From assembly GCF_006716695.1 (NCBI RefSeq), contig NZ_VFPN01000004.1, forward strand, positions 1 through 64,000: DNA of 64,000 nt, written 5' to 3'. Source of the stretch: Klugiella xanthotipulae. Its GTDB lineage: Bacteria; Actinomycetota; Actinomycetes; Actinomycetales; Microbacteriaceae. Shown here piece after piece: positions 26,951-35,749 of the stretch. The position numbers and the translations under genes were made by a program. The notes under the pieces were generated by a model. It was given only the letters and a program-made list of their open reading frames with translations, searched no databases and was not told the DNA's origin. The number at the start of each line of letters is the position of its first letter. The stretch's first letter is position 1.

Positions 26951-27310
26951 TTAGTTACTGAGCGGGGCGAGCTGGTCTTCGAGGTGGAACACCTCGGTCA
27001 GCTGGAGGAAACCCTCGTCGGGTGCACCGTCGAGGTCGATGAAGAATTCGGCCATCTCGGCCTGCCAGCGGGCGTTCACCTCGGTGGCGGCCATTCCGGC
27101 CTGGGCTGCGGCCAGGCTGGGTGTTTCGAGGTAGCCGATGAGGAGGCCGTCGTCTCGGAGGAAGAGGGAGTAGTTGTGCCAGCCGGTGTCGGAGAGCGCG
27201 CGGAGCATATCGGGCCAGACGGCGGCGTGCCGTTCCCTGTATTCGGCGATGCGCTCGGGTTTCACCTGGAGCTGAAAGCACACGCGCTGGTGGGGTGTGT
27301 GAGTGCTCAA
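26951..27310 (-). CDS. rhaM: L-rhamnose mutarotase
   Basis: A 119-residue RhaM/RhaU-type protein with a ferredoxin-like fold. Family signatures are QLQVKPERIAEYRERHAAVWPDML near the start and NYSLFLRDDGLLIGYLE in the middle, containing the active-site His and Tyr. It interconverts the alpha and beta anomers so that the isomerase receives its substrate. It is the first gene of the rhamnose catabolic operon, 68 bp downstream of the LacI-type operator. Confidence 0.93.
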   Translation of the reverse strand: MSTHTPHQRVCFQLQVKPERIAEYRERHAAVWPDMLRALSDTGWHNYSLFLRDDGLLIGYLETPSLAAAQAGMAATEVNARWQAEMAEFFIDLDGAPDEGFLQLTEVFHLEDQLAPLSN

Positions 27311-27377
27311 CGTTGAGTCCTCTCGTTGCGGGACGGTCGGGTACGGATGCGGAACCCACTCCGAGTCATGCTCGAAA

Positions 27378-27429
27378 TGAATCGTTTCAATTTGTAGCTA
27401 GAGTAGTCCCCTCTGTGGGGGTTCGTCAA
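27378..27429 (-). promoter_or_regulatory. Rhamnose operon promoter with LacI-type operator
   Basis: On the minus strand TTGACG (27424-27429) and TACTCT (27400-27405) are 18 bp apart. The near-palindrome TGAATCGTTTCA (27378-27389, one mismatch from symmetric) lies just after the expected transcription start. This is the form of LacI/GalR-family operators. No LacI gene is in the window. Confidence 0.7.
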
Positions 27430-27753
27430 TCGGGGGTTCCCACGGCGACCGGCGGGTGGGCCACGAAGACGGGTAGATCAGTCGTGAATGTGAGGTGCGA
27501 GAATCATGACGTACCGTGAGCGGAGTTCCATTAACGCGACCGCCGCGCTGGTCCCGCGCATCCCGATAATAGGGCCGGGTCTACGGGGTAGTGGGTGAGC
27601 CCAACCGTGATCTCCGCCCCGTCCTGAAACGGAGAACTGTCGTGAGGCGCTAGCCTCTCCCTGCTGCGGGCGGCGCTGGGGCACTGCCCTGGGTGGGGGT
27701 TGGATGATCGAGGGTCTCTGTGTAGGTCATGGCGGAGAGTGGGTCTCTCGTGG
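27430..27753. other. Intergenic stretch without recognisable gene
   Basis: About 324 bp between the rhamnose promoter and the end of the second ESX-like cassette. Short open frames exist, but none resembles a protein or has a ribosome site; no clear hairpin or repeat was seen. Confidence 0.5.
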
Positions 27754-29082
27754 TTAGTGGTGCCACCATCGTTTTTTGGGTGTGGGTTTGTTGCGTTCTT
27801 CTTCGGCGCGGCGTTGTGCTTGCGCGGCTTCATACAGGGGATCACCGGGGACGCGTGAGCCGGCACCGGCTTTAGGTTGCACGAAGGGTTCATCGTCTTC
27901 GAGTCTCGGCGCGATGAGTCCTCGTGTGGTGGGTCGTTTTTTCTCTCCTGACCCGCTACCGGCCGGGGCGCCGCCCATCATGCCCATCCCACCACGAGCA
28001 CCACCCGCACCCGTGGGGGTCGTGCTCGCGGGTGCGGGTTTGAGTCCTGTACCGCCCGGGGTGTTACCACCACCCAGGACCACACCGCCGCCGCCCAGGC
28101 CGCCCGTGCTGAGTTTCGCGGCCCCTACGGCTACTCCCGCACCCGCGATACCCCCGAGGACACCGCCGGTACCGTTCCCTAAACCGCCCGTGGTACCGCC
28201 ACCAGAACCACTGCCGTCATCCGCGGACGTGTCTCCGGGATAGTACGGAGACTCAGGATCCCACACGATTCCATCACCCGGCAGCGTGGACACAACCGGG
28301 ACGCCCGTACCGCCACCGCCGCCGCCACCACCGGGACCGGAACCGCCCGGGCCGGTACCACCGCCACCGGGGCCGGGGTCTGTTATACCGGTGATCGGAC
28401 CGGGAACCGTGGAACCAGGGCCCGGGAAAACCGGACCCGCACCGATACCGCCAACACCATCGGTAGAGCCGGTACCACCGACGGGGCCAGGATCGCCGGT
28501 CGTACCGCGTTCCGTCGGCGGCGGGTATTCGTGGCGGGGAACATCGGTAACAGGGTCCTGACCGGGAGCCCACTTCCAGATGTTTTTGACATTATTTTCC
28601 ACGCTGTGAGCAAGGGTTTGAGACTCTTCGGAGAGCGCCTCAAGGGCGGCCTTTGATTTTTCTTCTCTAGGGCAACCCAACGCCGCTTCTGCTGTTGCGA
28701 TCCCAGCTGTGCTGAGAATGGTTCCAACCCCGGGTACGAGAAGAGTTCCACCGGCAACAATTGCAGCTTTTTCGACCGAGGTGAGGCCGATGTTCTGAAT
28801 CTCCTCGTAAGCATCCCGTGCGTAGTCGATGAGGCGATTTGCCCCATCAATTATCCGTTTGATTTCATTAAGATAGTCGGCACTTTCTGCCATTTTCTTT
28901 CCAGTGGTATCGAAAATGCTGACTGCCGCGTCTGCAGATTTTCCATCCCAGCCGGGTGTGCCGGCAACTTTTTTGAGGGCCAGCGAAGCGCTATCTGCGG
29001 CACGCTGTATTTTCTGGAAATCGGTCGAGTCTATCTTTGCACGATAGGCAGATCGGTAAAGAAGTTCTTCGTAGTATCCCAT
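27754..29082 (-). CDS. WXG-type ESX substrate with long Gly/Pro-rich tail
   Basis: A 442-residue protein. Residues 1-100 form a helical hairpin with W45-D46-G47 (PGWDGKSAD) at the turn, like WXG100 or PPE-type substrates. A hydrophobic glycine-rich stretch (AIVAGGTLLVPGVGTILS, about 108-126) follows. Residues 180-370 are extremely rich in Gly, Pro, Thr and Ser. The end is charged (RRAEEERNKPTPKKRWWHH). It starts 2 nt after the mycosin stop, so the three genes form one unit. It is likely exported or surface-exposed through type VII secretion; the role is inferred from the WXG motif and the neighbouring mycosin. Confidence 0.7.
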   Translation of the reverse strand: MGYYEELLYRSAYRAKIDSTDFQKIQRAADSASLALKKVAGTPGWDGKSADAAVSIFDTTGKKMAESADYLNEIKRIIDGANRLIDYARDAYEEIQNIGLTSVEKAAIVAGGTLLVPGVGTILSTAGIATAEAALGCPREEKSKAALEALSEESQTLAHSVENNVKNIWKWAPGQDPVTDVPRHEYPPPTERGTTGDPGPVGGTGSTDGVGGIGAGPVFPGPGSTVPGPITGITDPGPGGGGTGPGGSGPGGGGGGGGTGVPVVSTLPGDGIVWDPESPYYPGDTSADDGSGSGGGTTGGLGNGTGGVLGGIAGAGVAVGAAKLSTGGLGGGGVVLGGGNTPGGTGLKPAPASTTPTGAGGARGGMGMMGGAPAGSGSGEKKRPTTRGLIAPRLEDDEPFVQPKAGAGSRVPGDPLYEAAQAQRRAEEERNKPTPKKRWWHH

Positions 29083-29084
29083 GA

Positions 29085-30395
29085 CTAGAGTCCTTTCTCG
29101 AAGGTCGAGGGAAGAGAATTTCTGGCTCTTTTTCTTCGACTGTTGAGTAAAATTATTAAGAAGACTGCTCCTCCGGCGAGAAGTATCCCCCCAAGAGAAA
29201 TGCTCAGCATGAGTATTGATGTGTCAGTTTCTTTCGATGGAGCTAAAGTCTCCTTTGTCGTCGGAATGGAAATTTTTTCATCGAAAACATCATCGTATTT
29301 CGGAAAACCGTATAATTTATTGAATAGCGGGTTGATGTCCGGAAGGTTCGTTGGGTCGAAACTGAGCATCTGATTGAGCGACATGGACCCGTATCCCCAG
29401 TATTTTTGGGGATCATAGTAAACAGTGTGCTCCGAGGCGCCAGTGTTTTTAATGAGGGATTGAATGATTTGATTTCCGGTTGCGCTGGGATACTTTGACT
29501 TTACAAGAGCCAAGAACCCGGCAGTAATAGCCGTTGAAGGTGATGTTCCGGTAATGAGTTTGGGCCCCCAGTGCTCATCGAGACCCAGAACTTCTACTCC
29601 CGGCCCTACGGCCGTGATTGAATCATCTGGTTTTTTCGCGTCAGCATATATTTCGCTATCCTTGGTTTCAGATTGCATGGTGACGACACCATTGAATGAG
29701 GCCATCCCCATGGAGCGATTTTTATCGTTGGAGGTACCCGAGACAAGGATAACTCCCGTTTTGAGCGCTTCAGAAACTAGGTCTTCAAGCTTAGGTGAGG
29801 AGCCCGTTGCGAAGGACATAGAGATGATGTCGGCACCATCTTTGAGGGCCTGGGAGAGAGCTTCGATAACGGAATCCTCTTGGCCGTCCTCACCGTTGCG
29901 GAAGCAGTTGATGTCACTCGACAACTCAACAAAATCTACTTCACGGTAAGAGGTGGCATAGTAGTTTATTTTCGCACCGGGGGCGACTCCGCGTGCGGTT
30001 GTTTCTCCAGGGTTGGAGCCTTTTCCGTTTCCCGCGATAAGAAGAGCCATCTCGGTCCCGTGTGTGGAGGCTCGGGGGTCAGTGCTGGTTGCGGGTGCAC
30101 GGGTTCCGGGGGTGCCGCTAATATCGCAGTATCCGGGTTCGTGCACAGTGATGTCTGCACTATCGAGCCCAGGTATATCGCTGTAGATCGGCGTGTCTAT
30201 GATGGCGATTGTGACACCTTTACCGGTGAAACCTTCGTCGTGTGCTTGCTGGACTCCGTAGTCGTCAAAGTACCACAGGCCAGGGTTTCCATCGGCTGTC
30301 GCAGGAGACATCCCGATCATGCCGAAAAGTGATGCTGTGAGGAGGACACTCAGTAGTCGCACCGTGTGTTTAACGTTCCAGTGAATACTGCTCAT
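29085..30395 (-). CDS. Mycosin-like S8 serine protease, copy 2
   Basis: A 436-residue paralogue of the protease at 1-1386. It has a signal peptide (about 1-35), Asp in IAIIDTP, His in STHGTEM and Ser in ITGTSPSTA, with two Cys (YCDIS, NCFRN). A C-terminal transmembrane helix (about 395-418) is followed by NSRRKRARNSLP. It lacks the repeat tail of copy 1 and ends cleanly. The ATG overlaps the upstream stop (ATGA). Base composition is lower in GC than most of the window, particularly at 28600-29900, which suggests a different history or relaxed codon use. Confidence 0.9.
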   Translation of the reverse strand: MSSIHWNVKHTVRLLSVLLTASLFGMIGMSPATADGNPGLWYFDDYGVQQAHDEGFTGKGVTIAIIDTPIYSDIPGLDSADITVHEPGYCDISGTPGTRAPATSTDPRASTHGTEMALLIAGNGKGSNPGETTARGVAPGAKINYYATSYREVDFVELSSDINCFRNGEDGQEDSVIEALSQALKDGADIISMSFATGSSPKLEDLVSEALKTGVILVSGTSNDKNRSMGMASFNGVVTMQSETKDSEIYADAKKPDDSITAVGPGVEVLGLDEHWGPKLITGTSPSTAITAGFLALVKSKYPSATGNQIIQSLIKNTGASEHTVYYDPQKYWGYGSMSLNQMLSFDPTNLPDINPLFNKLYGFPKYDDVFDEKISIPTTKETLAPSKETDTSILMLSISLGGILLAGGAVFLIILLNSRRKRARNSLPSTFEKGL

Positions 30396-30874
30396 CCGTT
30401 ATCCTCTCCGTCGGTTGCCGGTGTGGGGCGGCTTGAGCCGCCGGAGCCTGCCGGTGCTGGGGTGGATTCGGTTTCTCCCTCACCTGGATCCACGGAAGGA
30501 CTTCCGGTGCTCCGTGTGCTCGTGTCGCTGGCTGGTGCGGTTCCCGTCGTCGCCTGAACATTCTCCACCCAGCCAGTGTCGGTGTTGAGATCTAGAGAGA
30601 AGCTCTCGTCCCGGGCGATGAGGTCTTCCACCGTGGCCTTGATGTTATCGGCTTGCGTGGCCAAGTAATGCTGCCAATTATTGGTCCTGACTTTTAGTTC
30701 CACCAATGCCCAGTCGATCATGTCATCAAACTCTTGCATGGCGGTGGGCTGTGCCGCACAGGTGAGGTTTGGCGTTGGCCCAGAACTAGCCTTCGCGATG
30801 TCCCCCTCGGCCTGTTGGAGTTTCTTGATTGCCGCCAAAACTTCTTCTTCTCTGATCTCGATTGTGTACGTCAT
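30392..30874 (-). CDS. ESX/WXG100-like secreted protein, copy 2
   Basis: A 160-residue paralogue of the protein at 1383-1898 (MTYTIEIREEEVLAAIKKLQQ, LTCAAQPTAMQEFDD, ATQADNIKATVEDL). The W-Q-G turn of copy 1 reads W-Q-H here. The tail is shorter and Thr/Ser/Glu-rich. The frame is open 23 codons further upstream, but those codons cross the hairpin at 30900-30944; the ATG at 30874 aligns with copy 1 and has GGAG upstream. It is coupled to the mycosin by ATGA. Confidence 0.75.
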   Translation of the reverse strand: MTYTIEIREEEVLAAIKKLQQAEGDIAKASSGPTPNLTCAAQPTAMQEFDDMIDWALVELKVRTNNWQHYLATQADNIKATVEDLIARDESFSLDLNTDTGWVENVQATTGTAPASDTSTRSTGSPSVDPGEGETESTPAPAGSGGSSRPTPATDGEDNG

Positions 30875-30899
30875 ATCCGCTGTGCTCCGTCCGTGGCCG

Positions 30900-30944
30900 A
30901 AAAAGGTGGGGGCGCTACCGACCAAAGTCGGTAGCGCCCCCACA
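30900..30944 (-). terminator. Strong terminator hairpin before the second ESX-like cassette
   Basis: Perfect 17-bp stem (arms 30907-30923 and 30928-30944, 4-nt loop) followed on the minus strand by CCTTTTTC. It ends the SDR transcript (31068-31802) and/or attenuates the cassette, whose ATG lies only 25 nt beyond the U-tract. It shares GTGGGGGCG and TACCGA with the hairpin at 1935-1966. Confidence 0.85.
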
Positions 30945-31067
30945 ACCTCTTTTACCCGGGGCTTGTGAGCCCGGCGGGAAATGGTTTCAGGCTACTGCGG
31001 ACATGGAGGCATCGCAAACAGGGGAGTTGTTTTGTGGAGAGTGTGCGTACCCTGCCCCAGGCCCTGT

Positions 31068-31802
31068 TCACCAGCTCACGGGACCGTGCGCGTCAACGAA
31101 GGTTCCGCTGGGGGAGCCCGCGGGGAGCAGGGCCGCGTTGAGGATGACACCCGCAGCCTCCCCTGCGGTGAGCGGGGCGTCCTGGTTCAGGGGGGTGAGC
31201 TCCGTCTGGACAAAGCCCGGGCAGACCGCCGTGACCACAATAGTGCTGTCGGCCAACTGTTTGCTCAACCCAATCGTCACGCTGTTGAGCGCCGCCTTCG
31301 AGGTTCGATAAGCGTGCACCAGTGATGAGAAATAGGCTGAATCCGGGTCGGCCTGGTCGCTGAGTGATCCCATCGTGCTCGAAACGTTGACGATCCGCCC
31401 CGCGGTGCTTGTCCGAAGCAGCGGGGTCAGCGCATTCGTGACCGCGATAACCCCAAAAACGTTTGTCTCGAAGGTGGCGCGGAAAACGTCCACCGAGGAG
31501 TACTCGGTTGGTGGGATATCCGGTCTCTCCAGGACGACGCCCGCGTTATTGACCAGGATGTCGAGCACACCGTATCGGGTGCGGATTGTCTCGGCGGCCG
31601 ACAGGATACTCATCTCGTCGGTGACGTCGAGGGTGACGGCATCCACGTTGACCCCCGTTACGGAGGTGAGAAAGGCGCGAGCCTCGTCCGTGGCCTTCTC
31701 CGTTCGGCCCGAAATAATGACGCTGTGTCCCGCCTCGGCGAGGGCCTGCGCCGTCGCAAACCCCAGCCCCCTGGTGCTACCCGTGATAAATGCAATGGAC
31801 AT
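31068..31802 (-). CDS. Short-chain dehydrogenase/reductase
   Basis: A 244-residue classical SDR: cofactor motif TGSTRGLG (8-15), NNAG (about 86-89), the catalytic Ser in NVSSTMGS, and Y-R-T-S-K for the Tyr-Lys pair. The Arg after the second Gly motif (SGRTEK) suggests NADPH. The substrate is unknown. It is divergent from the decayed MmyB-type regulator, a pairing common in actinobacteria where the regulator controls the SDR, so this gene may have lost its own regulator. Confidence 0.88.
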   Translation of the reverse strand: MSIAFITGSTRGLGFATAQALAEAGHSVIISGRTEKATDEARAFLTSVTGVNVDAVTLDVTDEMSILSAAETIRTRYGVLDILVNNAGVVLERPDIPPTEYSSVDVFRATFETNVFGVIAVTNALTPLLRTSTAGRIVNVSSTMGSLSDQADPDSAYFSSLVHAYRTSKAALNSVTIGLSKQLADSTIVVTAVCPGFVQTELTPLNQDAPLTAGEAAGVILNAALLPAGSPSGTFVDAHGPVSW

Positions 31803-31991
31803 TGGTTTTCTCCTGACGATTGAGGGTGTCTCGTGTGAGTGGGCGGTGTGAAAGTACCGCCACTGTGTAGACGCCGTTCATCAGGAAAAAGTGAGGCCGT
31901 ACATCACGACGATTCTTTCGCGCGCGTGAGCAGACGGCCCGACCGGCGCAACCCGGTCAAACACCCGGCCCGGGTTCAGCTTCCCCACCAG

Positions 31992-32204
31992 GATGTATCG
32001 ACGCAGAGCGAGACATTTCGTGCCCGCTGGGCTTCGCACAATGTGCGCTTCCACCGCAGCGGACGCAAGGCCCTGCGCCACCCTGCTGTGGGCGACCTTG
32101 GCCTCACCATTGAGGCGATGGGGCTGCCCGCCGACCCCGGCCTCACACTCTTCGTGTACACGGCCGAACCTGCCGAAGGCATCCGCACCGCACGGTCAGA
32201 ATAG
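31992..32204 (+). pseudogene. Remnant of an MmyB-type XRE-family regulator (C-terminal part only)
   Basis: The frame encodes SETFRARWASHNVRFHRSGRKALRHPAVGDLGLTIEAMGLPADPGLTLFVYTAEPAEG in pieces that match the C-terminal ligand domain of MmyB-like regulators. The helix-turn-helix half is missing: the sequence upstream (31840-31990) shows no XRE similarity in this frame. It lies divergent to the SDR gene and directly before the broken cupin gene. Confidence 0.75.
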
Positions 32205-32217
32205 ATAAGGATCGCTC

Positions 32218-32545
32218 ATGAAAGCTAACCCCAAGCAGCCCACCACGGCGGGGTTTACCGAGATGTTTACCGGTGACGTGCACTTTGATGTGATTGCGCA
32301 GAGCGAGCCGCCGTCGCGGCTGCGCGTGAACACGGTGCGCTTTGCGCCGGGAGCCCGAACCGCGTGGCACCGGCACGCCAACGGCCAGACACTGCATGTG
32401 ACCGACGGCCGCGGACTGGTGCAGTCTCGCTGTGGCGAACTGATCGAGATGCGGCCGGAGGCACCGTCTACAGGCCACCCGGGGAGTGGCGCTGGCACGG
32501 GGCGACTCCGTAGGACTTTATGGGGCACCTGGCGATGTGAGAGTC
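32218..32545 (+). pseudogene. Broken cupin-domain gene
   Basis: From the ATG at 32218 the reading is a normal cupin (TGDVHFDVIAQ, VRFAPGARTAWHRHANGQTLHV, GRGLVQSRCGELIEMRP). Near 32457-32460 the cupin reading moves to another frame (TVYRPPGEWRWHGATP), which then meets TAG (32511-32513) and TGA (32538-32540) in a stretch still reading DFMGHLAM. One frameshift and two nonsense changes show decay. Intact homologues are single-cupin proteins often beside SDR and MmyB genes. Confidence 0.85.
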
Positions 32546-32798
32546 ACTCGGCGAGGGCCAGGACGGGCCAGAAACTGAGTGGGGGAGAGCACGTCTCGGA
32601 GACTGAGTACCCTCGGCACTAGCCTGTGGCGGTGCACTCCGAAAGACATGTGCAGAAGTTGAGGAGGGACCTGCCGAAGTAACCAGACGGCTCCAGGATG
32701 CTGACAGTGGCGAACGTGGAGCCAGGCTTCGTTGGTCGGCGAGCTGAGCTGAGACTCGGGTGTTGTCGTAGACCCGAGTGTTGTCACAGACCCGAGTT
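32546..32798. other. Trailer side of CRISPR array 1
   Basis: About 250 bp without a supported gene. Just before the first (degenerate) repeat lie two 18-bp direct repeats (TGTTGTCGTAGACCCGAG and TGTTGTCACAGACCCGAG, 32761-32796), with a third partial, inverted-looking copy (GACTCGGGTGTTGTC) before them. Confidence 0.5.
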
Positions 32799-34928
32799 GG
32801 ATTATCCCCGCTACGCGGGGAGCAGCGGAGTCCAACTTCGCAACCCATTTCCAACCCAGGATCACCCCCGCTACGCGGGGAGCAGTTCCCCGGCGGTCGG
32901 GCGGAAACCCGCCCCATAGGATCACCCCCGCTACGCGGGGAGCAGTCTAGCCTACGCCACCGAAATGTGGCATGACTAGGATCACCCCCGCTACGCGGGG
33001 AGCAGTTGATAAAGATTTCGCGGGGTGCGCGGTAAAACGGATCACCCCCGCTACGCGGGGAGCAGTGGGCAGAGTCGGCTACCGTGTCGCTCACGATAGG
33101 ATCACCCCCGCTACGCGGGGAGCAGGCCTACCAGTACCTCATCGACCAGGGCGTCGACGGATCACCCCCGCTACGCGGGGAGCAGGCGATGCGCTGGCCG
33201 CGGGGGCATACGTCGTCCAGGATCACCCCCGCTACGCGGGGAGCAGTGCAGGAGCTAGACCCCGACGAAGGCGACGAGCGGATCACCCCCGCTACGCGGG
33301 GAGCAGGAGGCCGCCGACACGGGCGACCGCGCCGGGTTCGGATCACCCCCGCTACGCGGGGAGCAGAATTTCAGTGATTTCGTCGTCGCCTGTGAATCGG
33401 GATCACCCCCGCTACGCGGGGAGCAGTCGTGGAAGATGCCGCTGAATCTTGCCGTGGTAGGATCACCCCCGCTACGCGGGGAGCAGGGCTGCCGCCGAGT
33501 CACGGAAGCCCGAAACGAGGGGATCACCCCCGCTACGCGGGGAGCAGGAGACCGACCAGGGCATCGTATCCACGCTCCTGGGATCACCCCCGCTACGCGG
33601 GGAGCAGGCCGCGAAGGCGGCGGTGCCGACTGCGCCGACGGGATCACCCCCGCTACGCGGGGAGCAGCCACCGAGGTGGTAGCGCTACCTGGACGCTACC
33701 GGATCACCCCCGCTACGCGGGGAGCAGAAGAAGACCAAGCCCAAGCGGGTGGCGTTCGGGGGATCACCCCCGCTACGCGGGGAGCAGTCCCGGCCGTGCG
33801 GGTCGCGGCGCGCCGCGAGAGGATCACCCCCGCTACGCGGGGAGCAGAAGACCTCAAGGCACTCGACTTCACACCAGAGCGGATCACCCCCGCTACGCGG
33901 GGAGCAGGCTGTCCTAATTTCAGCCATGATGTTCTCCTTAGGATCACCCCCGCTACGCGGGGAGCAGGTCCGATTCGTTGAGGACTGCGGTGGGTGAGGC
34001 CGGATCACCCCCGCTACGCGGGGAGCAGTCTGCGCTGTGACGGCAGCCTGATGGACGGCTTGGATCACCCCCGCTACGCGGGGAGCAGGAGCGTGGAGAC
34101 GCTGCCGAGACCCGCATGGGCGGATCACCCCCGCTACGCGGGGAGCAGCGGTTTCAGGGGCGGCTCTTAGAGCCTTGGTGAGGATCACCCCCGCTACGCG
34201 GGGAGCAGGCAACCCCTTCTCGTCAATGCCCGAAGCTGAAAGGATCACCCCCGCTACGCGGGGAGCAGGACGCCGGGATGGATCAGATCACCCTCGGGGC
34301 GGGATCACCCCCGCTACGCGGGGAGCAGAAAAACTGCCTGGGCCAGCCCGTCAAATTTCTGGGATCACCCCCGCTACGCGGGGAGCAGCTCGAAGGGGTC
34401 GAGGTGGATCGTGATGTGGCGGGATCACCCCCGCTACGCGGGGAGCAGGAGTACCTGGGACAGATTTGGTCGGGCCGCACCGGATCACCCCCGCTACGCG
34501 GGGAGCAGAGCTGTGAAGCTCAGTAAGCTTCACATTGCACGGGATCACCCCCGCTACGCGGGGAGCAGGGCTACTCGGGCACGCCAGCCCGGCGACCACT
34601 AGGATCACCCCCGCTACGCGGGGAGCAGTTCTGAGTAGCTCCACCGACTTGACAAGGGTACGGATCACCCCCGCTACGCGGGGAGCAGTACGACCATTCA
34701 TCCATCAGGATCAGTCGGGGCGGATCACCCCCGCTACGCGGGGAGCAGTGACCGGTGAGCGGCTTGATGACTGTCCCCCGGGGATCACCCCCGCTACGCG
34801 GGGAGCAGGTGCCTACGCATCCGGTGGCGGGCCACTGCGTAGGATCACCCCCGCTACGCGGGGAGCAGGAGGCCGAGGGCTTCTTGTAGGGCGCTGGTCA
34901 TGGATCACCCCCGCTACGCGGGGAGCAG
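32799..34928 (-). CRISPR. Type I-E CRISPR array 1: 36 repeats, 35 spacers
   Basis: 27-nt repeats starting GGATCACCCCCGCTACG and ending CGGGGAGCAG, with a 60-bp period (61 bp at three places) and 33-34-nt spacers. The hairpin is CCCCGC-GTA-GCGGGG on the minus strand. The minus strand matches the polarity of the E. coli I-E repeat, so crRNAs are read leftward. The repeat at the low-coordinate end (32799) is degenerate (GGATTATCC), as expected for the trailer. The conserved leader lies at 34929 onward. Repeats are otherwise uniform and differ by one base (CACC versus CATC) from arrays 2 and 3. Confidence 0.98.
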
Positions 34929-35100
34929 ACTAACTGATCAGGTACTTTACCGACGCAACAGCCGATTTAGATTCACTTCGCGCGCGCCCCTCCTCAACAA
35001 CTGTATGGCCAATCATCTGTGGTTATGTGGTTAGCCTAGAGCCCCTCGCCGCGGTCGTGTCCTTATTCGGGGGTGGATTCACCCCGCACATCCCCCGCAG
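34929..35100 (-). promoter_or_regulatory. Leader of CRISPR array 1
   Basis: Begins with ACTAACTGATCAGG directly after the last repeat, as in array 3 and nearly as in array 2. ACTTTACCGACGCAA is also shared with array 2. A second conserved block (GATTCACCCCGCACATCCC at 35076) lies 148 bp from the array. The remaining sequence to 35302 shows no gene. Confidence 0.75.
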
Positions 35101-35302
35101 TTCAGGGCGGGAAGAGTCTTCTTTGACGCTCGTGTCACCCGCCCCAGGGTCTCACGGGGCTTCTGGGCGTTCTCCCAGCCGCTCTAGGGCTCGCGTTTTT
35201 TCAGGTTCAGGAAGGGCACCGTATTCGAAGCTGTGATGACGCCTCTCGTCTCCGGGGTGAGGAACCTTCGTGGGGCGCTATCCGGGTAGCCCGTTACAAA
35301 GA

Positions 35303-35713
35303 TCAGCCGAACACTGTGAGGCCGATGACCCCCAGGAACAGGAGGCCCACAAAAGTAAGGGCGACGACGTTGAAGCCGATTCCCGTTGTTTTGGTTGTGC
35401 CGGGTGCGCCGAGTTGACCTCTGGTCCACTGGGATGCGGGTGCGCTGTACTCCAGCTGGGCCGGTTCTGATCCGGGCGTGAGAACGACCGCCGCCTTGCC
35501 GTATCGGATTATGAAGGGCATTTCGCACTGGACGTGCACGGGGCGATCAGCGGGGATGGTGTACCGCTGGGTTCCCCAGCCGAGCGGGAACTGCTGCCCG
35601 TCGAGGAGAACCACCGGAACAACCCAGGGTGTGAGGATCGCGGGGAGCTTCCGCGAGTGCAGCACCAGGGTGCGGAGTGGGGGCTGGGGGTACGGCATGC
35701 CGGGTAGTGTCAT
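35303..35713 (-). CDS. Small membrane protein of unknown function
   Basis: A 136-residue protein. The N-terminal ~105 residues are beta-rich (LRTLVLHSRK, VPVVLLDGQQFPLGWG, HVQCEMPFIIRYGKAAVVLTPG), and one C-terminal transmembrane helix (about 111-135) makes it look tail-anchored. TAAAAT lies exactly 6 nt before the ATG (35720-35725), so the mRNA is probably leaderless. No family was recognised. The N-terminal half resembles proteins that place a short beta domain in the cytosol, but this is weak. Confidence 0.65.
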   Translation of the reverse strand: MTLPGMPYPQPPLRTLVLHSRKLPAILTPWVVPVVLLDGQQFPLGWGTQRYTIPADRPVHVQCEMPFIIRYGKAAVVLTPGSEPAQLEYSAPASQWTRGQLGAPGTTKTTGIGFNVVALTFVGLLFLGVIGLTVFG

Positions 35714-35749
35714 AAAACGATTTTAGGGCGGGGTCCCACGCTCCGGGTC

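Noticed and set aside
27478-27893. Minus-strand frames in the gap after the second ESX cassette
   Set aside because: Low-complexity, partly overlapping the 442-residue gene in another frame, no ribosome site.
32972-34933. Long open frames translating to repeated Ile-Thr-Pro-Ala-Thr-Arg-Gly-Ala or Gly-Ser-Pro-Pro-Leu-Arg-Gly-Glu-Gln
   Set aside because: They are translations of CRISPR repeats in arrays 1 to 3, open only because the 60-bp period is a multiple of three; no start signals or protein similarity.
34929-35302. A small gene in the array 1 leader
   Set aside because: Short frames only; sequence similarity to other leaders explains the conservation.
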